The notes beneath the pieces were generated by a model. The model made no database searches. It saw nothing but the letters and a program-made list of their open reading frames with translations, and had not been told where the DNA came from. This document shows, piece after piece, positions 5,477 to 10,952 of a DNA stretch of 10,952 nucleotides. Numbering within the stretch: position 1 is the first letter of the stretch; every line of letters begins with the position of its first letter. Origin of the DNA: Phycisphaerae bacterium (GTDB lineage Bacteria > Planctomycetota > Phycisphaerae > SM23-33); contig JALHTV010000278.1 in assembly GCA_022866005.1 (NCBI GenBank), positions 1 to 10,952 of the forward strand. Direction: 5' to 3'. The translations under genes and the position numbers were made by a program.

Positions 5477-6736
5477 ATGAAAGCGATAGTCTACCAGGCC
5501 ACTCCACCGGGCTGGGCCGCGTGCAAGCTGCTGTCGCCGATCTGGCCGGGATTGCGCCTGTCGCGCCTGGCGGGCCTGCGGCTGCGCGACATGCCTCCCC
5601 CGACCCTGCCGACCGAGGAGTGGGTCCTCCTGCGGACGCTGCTCGGCGGGCTGTGCGGCACGGACCTGGCCATCCTCGCGCAGAAGCAGCCGCCCAACTC
5701 CATCCTCCAGGCCTTCAGCTCCATGCCGATGGGGCTGGGGCACGAGAACGTCGCCGTCGTCGAGGCCGTCGGGGCAGACGTGGACGAGGACTGGGTGGGC
5801 TGCCGGGTGTGCGTGGAGCCGACGCTGAACTGCCGCGTCCGCGGCATCGACCCACCGTGCCGCCCCTGCCGCTCGGAGAACGGACCGTGCGCGAACTTGG
5901 CCGCCGCGGGCATGGGGGCAGCCGCCCTGCCGGCCGGGACCAGCATCGGCTACAACAGCCGCACCGGGGGCTCGCTGGGGGAGTTCTTCGTGGCCCACCA
6001 CAGCCAACTGGTCGCCGTGCCGGAGGAACTCAGCGATGCCCAGGCCCTGCTGACCGACCCGGCGGCCTGCGCCCTGCACGCCGTGTTGCGGGCCGACCTC
6101 TCGCCCGCGCGGCAGGTGGCCGTGATCGGTGCGGGCGTGATGGGCCTGGCGACCATCGCCTGCCTGCGGGCGACCGGCTACGCCGGCAGGATCGAGGCCA
6201 TCGAACCCGCCGGCTACCTGGAGCGCCTGGCCAGACGCTTCGGCGCCGACGCCTTCCTGTCGCTGCCGCGCTGCGGTGCAGAGCGCTTCGGGGCCGTCGC
6301 CAAGGCCACCGGCGGATACGTGGTGCACTCGCGATTCGGCAACAGGATGCTCTGCGGCGGGTACGATGCGGTCTTCGATTGCGTCGGCACCAGCCAGTCG
6401 TTCAACGAGAGTCTCAAGTGGGCCGGTAGCGGGGCCCAGGTGGTCCTGGTGGGCACCGGCCACGGCGGCTCGATCGAGCTGACGGCCCTGTGGTTCAAGG
6501 AGCTGAAGGTCTCAGGGGCCTTCGGCCGCGGGCTGGAGCACTACCACGGCCGGCGGGTCGAGACCTACCGGCTGGCCCACGAGCTGATGCGATCCGGTGC
6601 GCTCAAGGTCGGCGCCCTGCTGACGCACACCTTCGGCATTGAGGATTACCGCGTGGCGCTGGCAGTGGCCATGCACAAGGCCCGACACGGCGCGGTGAAG
6701 GTGGCGCTGGACTTCCGAGGGCCGCGGGGCGCATGA
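5477..6736 (+). CDS. Zinc-dependent medium-chain dehydrogenase (alcohol/glucose-dehydrogenase-like)
   Basis: This 419-residue member of the zinc-binding MDR family oxidises an alcohol, polyol or sugar with NAD(P). Catalytic-zinc residues appear as GGLCGTDL (Cys60) and GLGHENV (His89, Glu90). A structural-zinc cluster has Cys119, 128, 131 and 138 in the form CRxRGx4CxxCx6C, as in glucose-dehydrogenase-like branches. The Rossmann fold is marked by VIGAGVMGLA (216-225), followed by FDCVGTS (300-306) and a C-terminal substrate region. The N-terminal arm is long: about 59 residues precede the first zinc Cys, with extra Leu/Arg/Pro-rich sequence. The start ATG at 5477 gives the usual MKAIVYQ opening; longer in-frame extensions run through the 61-bp repeat and are not used. 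No strong ribosome-binding site is visible. The substrate is unknown, and the neighbours give no pathway clue. Confidence 0.88.
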   Translation: MKAIVYQATPPGWAACKLLSPIWPGLRLSRLAGLRLRDMPPPTLPTEEWVLLRTLLGGLCGTDLAILAQKQPPNSILQAFSSMPMGLGHENVAVVEAVGADVDEDWVGCRVCVEPTLNCRVRGIDPPCRPCRSENGPCANLAAAGMGAAALPAGTSIGYNSRTGGSLGEFFVAHHSQLVAVPEELSDAQALLTDPAACALHAVLRADLSPARQVAVIGAGVMGLATIACLRATGYAGRIEAIEPAGYLERLARRFGADAFLSLPRCGAERFGAVAKATGGYVVHSRFGNRMLCGGYDAVFDCVGTSQSFNESLKWAGSGAQVVLVGTGHGGSIELTALWFKELKVSGAFGRGLEHYHGRRVETYRLAHELMRSGALKVGALLTHTFGIEDYRVALAVAMHKARHGAVKVALDFRGPRGA

Positions 6737-6819
6737 GAGAGGAAATGCTCGGCGCGGCGTGGGGGGTCGGTGGGCGGTGCGGTAAGATGGCCGGCGCGAG
6801 CAACAGGCCGCCGCCGGGT

Positions 6820-6835
6820 GTGGCCGTGAGGCCAC
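6820..6835 (+). other. GTGA-loop hairpin before purE
   Basis: GTGGCC (6820-6825) and GGCCAC (6830-6835) form a perfect 6-bp stem closed by a GTGA loop, a GNRA-type tetraloop in RNA. It ends five bases before AAGGA, the purE ribosome-binding site. No T-run follows, so it is not a terminator. It may influence purE translation; no known riboswitch was recognised. Confidence 0.4.
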
Positions 6836-6851
6836 CGGGAAGGAAATGCTC

Positions 6852-7358
6852 ATGGTGGAACCCAAGCCATTGGTCGCCGTGGTGATGGGCAGCGACAGCG
6901 ACGTCGAGACGATGCGGCGGTGCGCCGATCAGCTCGCGACGTTCGGCATTGCCTGCGAGATGCGGGTTCTCTCGGCCCACCGCACGCCGCAGGCGGCCCA
7001 GGAGTATGCCGCCTCCGCGGCCCAGCGCGGGCTGAAGGTGATCGTCGCCGGGGCGGGGATGAGTGCGGCCCTGGCGGGCGCGATCGCGGCGAGCACCACG
7101 CTGCCGGTCATCGGTGTGCCGATCCCCTCGGGGCCGCTGGGCGGAGTGGACGCCGCGGTAAGCACGCTCCAGATGCCCCCGGGCGTGCCGGTGGCCTGCA
7201 TGAGCATCGGTCCGGCCGGGGCGACCAACGCCGCCCTCCTGGCCGCGGAGATCCTGGCGCTGAGCGACGCCGATCTGGCCCAGAAGTTGCGGGAGTTCAA
7301 GCAGTTGCAGGCCCAGGCCGTGATGCAGAAGGACGCTGCCCTGCGCGGCGGGAAGTGA
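6852..7358 (+). CDS. purE: PurE: N5-carboxyaminoimidazole ribonucleotide mutase (or AIR carboxylase)
   Basis: PurE makes CAIR in purine synthesis, either by moving the carboxylate of N5-CAIR (class I) or directly from AIR and CO2 (class II). The 168-residue protein shows VVMGSDSD (10-17), LSAHRTP with the catalytic-type His43, LPVIGVPI, LQMPPGVPVA and a C-terminal NAALLAAEIL helix, overall like class I. The loop usually read as AGGAAHLPG in class I is AGMSAALAG here (68-76), replacing its His with Ala73 and recalling the SNALSG loop of class II. Two ATGs compete. The one at 6852 is chosen because AAGGA lies 7 bases upstream, whereas the ATG at 6846 is only about one base from it. No purK is in the window. 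The gene follows the dehydrogenase by 115 bp and converges on gspB with a 27-bp gap. Confidence 0.95.
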   Translation: MVEPKPLVAVVMGSDSDVETMRRCADQLATFGIACEMRVLSAHRTPQAAQEYAASAAQRGLKVIVAGAGMSAALAGAIAASTTLPVIGVPIPSGPLGGVDAAVSTLQMPPGVPVACMSIGPAGATNAALLAAEILALSDADLAQKLREFKQLQAQAVMQKDAALRGGK

Positions 7359-7385
7359 GTCGCCTTTTCCCCCGCCCTGGCGCCC

Positions 7386-8114
7386 TTAGGGTTGAATGCC
7401 CATCGTGACCCGCACGCCCTCGATCTCCAGCTCCACGCTGTTGGCCGTCATCGCCACCAGCCGCGCCCCGTCGACCTCCTGGCCGACGTAGACCATCCTC
7501 CCGTTGATCAGGGCCGCGCCGCCCGTCGGCCCGGACATGATTCCGTTGACCTTGAACTTCGACGCCGCCGCGGGCTGGCGCGCAACGGGGTGAGCGAGAG
7601 GGGGTTCCTCAGGTGAAACTGGCGGCGAGGGCGTGGCCACAGCCACGGGTGGCGGAGCGGGCGTAGCGACGGCGGGCGCGAGCGTCGCGACGGCCGGAGC
7701 GGGGCTCGGCGGGGCGCTGACCTTGGGGGCAGCGGTTGGCTGAGTCGTAGGCTGGGCCAGGCTGACCGAAGCGGGCTTGGGAGGCTGGGCGGCGACAGGG
7801 GAGGGCCGTTTGGGGGCGGGCGACAACACCGAGATTGGCGGCACGGCCATGTCACGCTGCACGATGCGCATCGCCATCACCGTGGCGCTGATGGCCACGG
7901 CCATCCCCAGCGCCATGGCGATGGGAGACTTGGTGAACAGGGCGCGCGACAGGCTCGGTGCCGGCGGCGCCGGCGGGCCCGACGGACCCGAAGCGACCCG
8001 CAGCGGCGGCACCGCGGAGGTCTTAGTCGGCTCGCCCGCCACCAGCGGAGGGGCGGGACCGTTGGGGGCCTTTTGAGCCTCCACGCGCTTCAGCGCCTCG
8101 TGGATCAGGCTCAT
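7386..8114 (-). CDS. gspB: GspB-like type II secretion assembly protein, Pro/Ala-rich membrane-anchored
   Basis: GspB works with the ATPase GspA to help insert or assemble the type II secretion secretin through the cell wall. The 242-residue protein opens MSLIHEALKRVE, the short cytoplasmic start typical of this family. It then has a Pro/Gly-rich stretch (19-55), one membrane span (about 64-84) and a long Pro/Ala/Val linker (91-184) suited to crossing the periplasm. The C-terminal domain (186-240) carries KVNGIMSG, ALINGRMVYVGQEVDG and VELEIEGVRVTM, a good match to the GspB/PulB C-terminal family. The start ATG overlaps the stop of gspA (TAATG), with GGAGG 7 bases upstream, so the two genes are coupled. 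No secretin or other Gsp gene lies nearby. The pair could instead serve a type IV pilus- or MSHA-like system. Confidence 0.85.
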   Translation of the reverse strand: MSLIHEALKRVEAQKAPNGPAPPLVAGEPTKTSAVPPLRVASGPSGPPAPPAPSLSRALFTKSPIAMALGMAVAISATVMAMRIVQRDMAVPPISVLSPAPKRPSPVAAQPPKPASVSLAQPTTQPTAAPKVSAPPSPAPAVATLAPAVATPAPPPVAVATPSPPVSPEEPPLAHPVARQPAAASKFKVNGIMSGPTGGAALINGRMVYVGQEVDGARLVAMTANSVELEIEGVRVTMGIQP

Positions 8115-8929
8115 TATCCGGCCTCCTTCAGCTCACCTACGGCCAGGCGGACGAGGCGGCGGTCGATGTGGTTGGTCTGGTGCACGAAGCCGGCCAGCAG
8201 CGCCTTGTCGCCGATGGCGTTGATCAGCCGTGGCGTGCCGCGGGAGTAGCGGTAGACCTCGCGCACGGCGGAGCGGTCGAACTGCACCGGCGACTCCGAC
8301 GCGGCGCCGGCGACCCGCAGGCGGTGGTGGAGGTACTGCTCGGTCTCGTGAGCGTCCATCCGCCCCAGGTGGTAGCAGACCATGATTCGCTGGGCCAGTT
8401 GCCGCAGCGCCGGGGCCGCCAGAATGTCGCGCAGCTCCTCCTGGCCGACGAGCACGATCTGGAGCAGCTTGTGACACTCGGTCTCCAGGTTGCTCAGCAG
8501 CCGGACCATCTCCAAGGCCGCGATGGACATGTCCTGCGCCTCGTCGATGATCAGCACGGCGTCCCGGCCCCGCGAGTTGATCTCCAGCAGGAACTCATTC
8601 AGCCTCCGCAGGTAGGTCAGGCGGTCGCCGCCCCTGGCGTCCAGGCCGAACTCCTCCACGATGGCCCGCAGCAACTGGGATGGTGACAGGGTGGGGTTGA
8701 GGATCAAGGCCGTGTGGTATCGCGGGCCCAGCTCCGCCAGCAGCGCCCGACACAAGGTGGTCTTGCCCGTGCCCACCTCGCCCGTCAGGCGGACGAAGCC
8801 CTTCCGCTGCGTGATGCCGTACAGCAGGTGGTCCAGTGCCTCGCGATGCTGGCTGGTCAAGTAGAGATACCGCGGGTCCGGTGTGAGGTTGAACGGCTCG
8901 CCCTTGAGCTGGAAGTAGTCCTTGTACAC
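8114..8929 (-). CDS. gspA: GspA/ExeA-family AAA ATPase
   Basis: This inner-membrane-associated ATPase is thought to drive peptidoglycan remodelling or secretin assembly together with GspB. The opening, MYKDYFQLKGEPFNLTPDP then LYLTSQHREAL, is characteristic of ExeA-like proteins. Walker A is GEVGTGKTT (50-58), Walker B VLIIDEAQDM (125-134), a sensor-1 region lies in LQIVLVGQEEL (156-166), and the arginine-containing GTPRLIN (231-237) marks the lid. Length is 271 residues, so the peptidoglycan-binding C-terminal part of longer ExeA proteins is absent. The start is GTG at 8929-8927 because homologues begin at this point; the upstream ribosome-binding signal is weak (GGGTTAG). It is the first gene of a two-gene operon with gspB, overlapping it by one base. 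Confidence 0.9.
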   Translation of the reverse strand: MYKDYFQLKGEPFNLTPDPRYLYLTSQHREALDHLLYGITQRKGFVRLTGEVGTGKTTLCRALLAELGPRYHTALILNPTLSPSQLLRAIVEEFGLDARGGDRLTYLRRLNEFLLEINSRGRDAVLIIDEAQDMSIAALEMVRLLSNLETECHKLLQIVLVGQEELRDILAAPALRQLAQRIMVCYHLGRMDAHETEQYLHHRLRVAGAASESPVQFDRSAVREVYRYSRGTPRLINAIGDKALLAGFVHQTNHIDRRLVRLAVGELKEAG

Positions 8930-9235
8930 GGGCTAACCCATGATGTCGAAAGCCGTTGCGCAGCCGCTGCAAGCCGAGGCGGGCAGAGGGCTTCTGCTAA
9001 GTACTCGGCAAACCCTACGGCCCACTTAATCAGCACGAACGGAACAAAAGCGATATTCTGCGCCCCCCTCCCAGGTCCTCGGAACCCGTTTCTTCCTGGG
9101 TGCGATAGTCCCGGGGGTCCGTTTGCCCGCTGCCTAGAGTGAATCGTATGTTTCCTTTGCACGGCGGCCTGGGCGGGCCGGAGGGACCCGCCTGGCCGAA
9201 CCGTGATGGAACCGTACTGGGAGGCATTGCGTGCG
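8930..9235 (+). other. Divergent intergenic region between gspA and the small CxxC protein gene
   Basis: About 306 bp with no convincing gene on either strand. The central part (about 9020-9065) is AT-richer than its surroundings. A plus-strand promoter candidate, listed separately, lies at 9123-9152. A hairpin (9169-9195, GGCGGG with CCCGCC plus G-U extensions) lies in what would be the leader of the downstream gene. No convincing gspA promoter was found; the best minus-strand match (TTCGTG, 16 bases, TAGGGT) is weak. No tRNA or known RNA family was recognised. Confidence 0.5.
9123..9152 (+). promoter_or_regulatory. Candidate promoter for the small CxxC protein gene
   Basis: TTGCCC (9123-9128) and TATGTT (9147-9152) are 18 bases apart, a moderate sigma-70-like match. 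The orientation and position suit the downstream small gene, with a leader of about 75 nt that would contain the 9169-9195 hairpin. Confidence 0.4.
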
Positions 9236-9475
9236 ATGAGGAAGCTGCTGACATTTATCCTGCTGGTTGGGGTGTTCTATGGCGGCTACGAGCTTGGCCG
9301 CCAGCCCGGCGCCCCTGACCTGAGGCCCTTCGTTAAGAAATGCTACGTGTGCGCGCATGACGTGTCTTGGCGGGTGGCTCAGTGGGCCTCCGCCAAGTGG
9401 GAGGAGATGAAAGCTGGCTCCACCGATCAGGCCGTCGCCGACGCCTCCGGTGGGGCATCGAGTCAGGAGGAGTAG
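9236..9475 (+). CDS. Small membrane-anchored protein with a CxxC motif (unknown function)
   Basis: I do not recognise this gene. From the ATG at 9236 it makes 79 residues: a short basic start (MRKLL), one membrane span (about 4-19), then a segment with CYVC (Cys36 and Cys39), an aromatic/basic helix-like stretch rich in Trp (VSWRVAQWASAKWEEM) and an Ala/Gly/Ser/Glu tail. The orientation would put the CxxC outside the cytoplasm, where it could bind a metal or heme-like group or act in thiol chemistry; this is inference. GGGAGG at 9219-9224 is 11 bases upstream, a little long. In-frame GTG and ATG codons at 9203 and 9206 would add up to 11 residues but lack a ribosome-binding site. A strong terminator follows, so it looks like a one-gene transcript. 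Confidence 0.65.
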   Translation: MRKLLTFILLVGVFYGGYELGRQPGAPDLRPFVKKCYVCAHDVSWRVAQWASAKWEEMKAGSTDQAVADASGGASSQEE

Positions 9476-9483
9476 ACCTGCCG

Positions 9484-9518
9484 CTACGTGTTAGCAGGGC
9501 GCCCACGTAGGGCGCCCT
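9484..9518 (+). other. Two overlapping, mutually exclusive hairpins downstream of the CxxC gene
   Basis: CTACGTG (9484-9490) pairs with CACGTAG (9504-9510), while AGGGCGCCC (9496-9504) pairs with GGGCGCCCT (9510-9518). The arms share bases 9504 and 9510, so both cannot form completely at once. The second hairpin is the more stable (9 bp, 5-base loop). They lie directly before the terminator at 9531. Confidence 0.6.
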
Positions 9519-9530
9519 CGGTCGATGGGA

Positions 9531-9568
9531 ACCGCACGGCCCCGGCTCCGGCCGTGCGGTCTCTCTTT
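9531..9568 (+). terminator. Intrinsic terminator after the CxxC protein gene
   Basis: ACCGCACGGCC (9531-9541) pairs perfectly with GGCCGTGCGGT (9550-9560) around an 8-base loop, followed by CTCTCTTT. The 11-bp GC-rich stem plus T-rich tail fits factor-independent termination of plus-strand transcripts. It separates convergent genes. Confidence 0.85.
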
Positions 9569-9619
9569 GCGCTCATCGAGCGCGGCTGGCTACGGGCCAT
9601 CGACGGCTGCGGGCGTCTG

Positions 9620-9946
9620 CTACGCATCGACGGCCATGCGGCGGAGGCGGTGCTTGAGGGTGTGGATCTGCTGGCGCACCTGGGCGAGCTTGGCGTGGTC
9701 GCCACCGGCGAGCGCCTTGTCGCGGTCGGCCTTGAGCCGGCGGATCAGGGTCTTGATCTGCGTCTTGTGCGCCCCCACGGCCACGTGGTGCACCTGAATG
9801 TTCAGCGCCTTGCACAGGGCCGGCAGCAGGTGGTCCTTGTGCATGGTGCTGTGGCCTTCCAGGGCGTCGTGCTTGATACCGTCGGCGATCTTGCGAAGGT
9901 CCGCCACCGTCATGTTCCTGAGCTGATCGTAGGTGTACTCTGCCAT
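9620..9946 (-). CDS. Conserved-type hypothetical protein, SAP/Rho-N-like start and charged helical end
   Basis: No function is known to me. The 108-residue soluble protein begins with YDQLRNMTVADLRKIADGI, a helix-turn-helix-sized segment resembling SAP or Rho N-terminal folds, followed by HSTMHKDHLLPALCKALNI. Residues about 60-105 (TQIKTLIRRLKADRD and VRQQIHTLKHRLRRM) are strongly basic and helical, probably a coiled coil. It is His-rich, with a single Cys and no membrane segment. A nucleic-acid-binding role is plausible from charge and the SAP-like start, but unproven. AGGAAG sits 5 bases before the ATG, and a near-consensus promoter lies about 50 bp upstream, so the gene appears independently and well expressed. 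It converges on the terminator at 9531-9568. Confidence 0.85.
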   Translation of the reverse strand: MAEYTYDQLRNMTVADLRKIADGIKHDALEGHSTMHKDHLLPALCKALNIQVHHVAVGAHKTQIKTLIRRLKADRDKALAGGDHAKLAQVRQQIHTLKHRLRRMAVDA

Positions 9947-9995
9947 GTCCGCTTCCTAGCCGGGCCGAATGTGAATTGCCGGGTCCTGTGGGGGG

Positions 9996-10024
9996 ATCCT
10001 ACCCCCTCGGCCTGCCGCGTTCAA
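9996..10024 (-). promoter_or_regulatory. Sigma-70-like promoter of the 108-residue protein gene
   Basis: On the minus strand, TTGAAC (10024-10019) and TAGGAT (10001-9996) are separated by exactly 17 bases. The start point would be near 9989, giving a leader of about 43 nt with the AGGAAG ribosome-binding site. Confidence 0.7.
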
Positions 10025-10135
10025 TGGCTGCGCGGCCCTGCCTGGACGCGAATCGCTAATCTCCTGCTGGAGGGCGTGTCGATAGAGAACAGCGGCAGGT
10101 CTTGGACTCTCAACCGGCCTGGCAGGAGAATACTG

Positions 10136-10321
10136 GTGTGCCCGTTCTTGAACAAGGCCGACGCCCGCTGCGGCGGCCAGTGGACGTTGCGGAACCTCCC
10201 GGCGGCTATGGCCTACTGCGCCAATCGGTACACCGCGTGCCCCATCTATCAGGACGCCGTCGCCCATGACCGTACGCCGGACAAGCCTAAAGGCCGTGCC
10301 AGGGCACTCACGGCTTCGTGA
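10136..10321 (+). CDS. Small four-cysteine protein, putative metal-binding (unknown function)
   Basis: From the GTG at 10136 the product has 61 residues. It starts VCPFLNKADARC and continues through LRNLPAAMAYCANRY to CPIYQDAVAHD and a basic tail. The four cysteines (2, 12, 28, 35; C-x9-C-x15-C-x6-C, with CP at first and last) suggest a zinc or iron-sulfur site. The pattern resembles small Cys-rich proteins I recall from planctomycetes and related bacteria, though I cannot name a family. AGGAG at 10124-10128 stands 7 bases before the GTG. An in-frame GTG at 10076 would add 20 residues but has a badly spaced ribosome site. Farther upstream, the frame is antisense to the 108-residue gene and is not used. 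Its 3' end overlaps the longest form of the recombinase gene, hinting at co-transcription. Confidence 0.6.
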   Translation: MCPFLNKADARCGGQWTLRNLPAAMAYCANRYTACPIYQDAVAHDRTPDKPKGRARALTAS

Positions 10322-10952
10322 TGCGCCCGGGGCGGTGGGGGGGTTTCTGGACTATCTCCAAGCCGAGTGCGGTCTGGCCCTCAACACGCGCCTGGCCTAT
10401 GGGCGCGACCTGCGGCGGCTCCTGGAGTTCCTGGGTCGGCGCCGGTGCCGGCTGAAGGACCTGACCGCGCGCGACATCGAGGAGTTCCTGCGGGCCGGCA
10501 AGGACGCCGGGCTGAGCGTCGCGTCGGTGGCGCGGGCGCTAGCGGCGGTGCGGATGTTCTGCCGGTACCTGGTGCTCCAGAGCGTCCTGACCAAGGACGT
10601 CTCAGCGATCCTGGAATCGCCCAAGAAGTGGAATCGCCTGCCGACGGTCCTGGACGATTCGGCCGCCAGGACCCTGATCGGCGCCCCCCAGGCCGACAGC
10701 GACGCGCACGCCCCGCGCGACCGGGCGATCCTGGCGATGCTGTACGCCACGGGCATGCGAGCAGCCGAGGTGGCGCATCTGGCGGTCCGCGACGTCAACG
10801 TTCCCCTGGGCATCGTCCGCGTCATGGGCAAGGGCGGCAAGGAGCGGATCGTGCCCGTGGCCCTTCAGGCGACGGCGGCCGTGCGGGAGTATCTGACGAA
10901 CCACCGCCCGGCTGTGGTCACCGAGGGCAGCGAAGAGCGCTTGTTCCTGTCC
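10266..10952 (+). CDS. xerD: Tyrosine recombinase of the XerC/XerD family, N-terminal part (runs off the window)
   Basis: Xer recombinases resolve chromosome dimers at dif sites; relatives act as integrases. The 229 visible codons contain a SAM-like core-binding domain (FLDYLQAECGLALNTRLAYGRDL, split here as FLDYLQAEC and NTRLAYGRDL, then RALAAVRMFCRYL), followed by the catalytic domain: DRAILAMLYATGMRAAEV with active-site Arg165, and RVMGKGGKERIVPV with the catalytic-type Lys189. The HxxR, His/Trp and Tyr nucleophile motifs lie beyond the window; about 70-80 residues are missing by comparison with 300-residue Xer proteins. Whether it is the XerC or XerD paralogue is not resolvable. The start is uncertain: ATG 10266 (overlapping the Cys-rich gene by 56 bases), GTG 10296 or GTG 10335. 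A G7 tract at 10337-10343 complicates the choice. No dif-like site was recognised. Confidence 0.9.
   Translation, partial: MTVRRTSLKAVPGHSRLRDAPGAVGGFLDYLQAECGLALNTRLAYGRDLRRLLEFLGRRRCRLKDLTARDIEEFLRAGKDAGLSVASVARALAAVRMFCRYLVLQSVLTKDVSAILESPKKWNRLPTVLDDSAARTLIGAPQADSDAHAPRDRAILAMLYATGMRAAEVAHLAVRDVNVPLGIVRVMGKGGKERIVPVALQATAAVREYLTNHRPAVVTEGSEERLFLS

Noticed and set aside
7359..7385. Terminator between purE and gspB
   Set aside because: GGGAA/TTCCC pairing is short with mismatches and an 11-base loop; not convincing.
9488..10135. Long upstream extension of the Cys-rich protein
   Set aside because: It overlaps the terminator and the 108-residue gene on the other strand; only the end of this frame looks protein-like.

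Overview
The window is GC-rich (roughly two thirds G+C by eye) and carries dense bacterial genes with short gaps. No rRNA, tRNA, CRISPR array or transposase was found. A MetX-MetW fusion, a small orphan GspA/GspB pair, a four-cysteine mini-protein before a Xer-type recombinase, and intergenic heptamer/hairpin repeats together suggest a planctomycete-like bacterium (Planctomycetota, perhaps Phycisphaerae). That placement is inference from gene content; no marker gene settles it.

Layout. (1) 1-1375, minus: hemC and the 5' part of a cobA-type uroporphyrinogen III methyltransferase, overlapping by 4 bp, a tetrapyrrole/siroheme/cobalamin operon. The window starts inside cobA, and its first 40 bases repeat the cobA start exactly. 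(2) 1376-1807: a divergent control region. It holds a hemC -10 box on the minus strand and, on the plus strand, a near-consensus promoter feeding a SAM-I (S-box) riboswitch. (3) 1808-3625, plus: a single 605-residue MetX-MetW fusion for methionine synthesis, which the riboswitch should shut off when S-adenosylmethionine is plentiful. (4) 3626-5476: a lipoprotein of the alkaline phosphatase superfamily (minus strand) enclosed by two perfect 61-bp inverted copies of a hairpin repeat with heptamer-repeat fringes. (5) 5477-7358, plus: a zinc-dependent medium-chain dehydrogenase, then purE with an unusual active-site loop. (6) 7386-8929, minus: gspA and gspB with overlapping ends, an ATPase and a membrane-anchored partner linked to type II secretion assembly. 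(7) 9236-9475, plus: a 79-residue membrane-anchored CxxC protein, followed by stacked hairpins and a clear intrinsic terminator. (8) 9620-9946, minus: a 108-residue protein with a SAP/Rho-N-like start and a charged helical end, behind a near-consensus promoter. (9) 10136-10952, plus: a 61-residue four-cysteine protein overlapping or abutting a tyrosine recombinase (XerC/D family) that runs off the end.

The clearest functional unit is promoter, SAM riboswitch and metXW fusion. The features most worth following up are the inverted repeats around the phosphatase, the in-frame terminal repeat in cobA, the PurE loop, the putative phosphatase metal-site loss, and the small Cys-rich gene with a G7 tract at the recombinase start. 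I see no convincing evidence of a wholly new multi-gene system.
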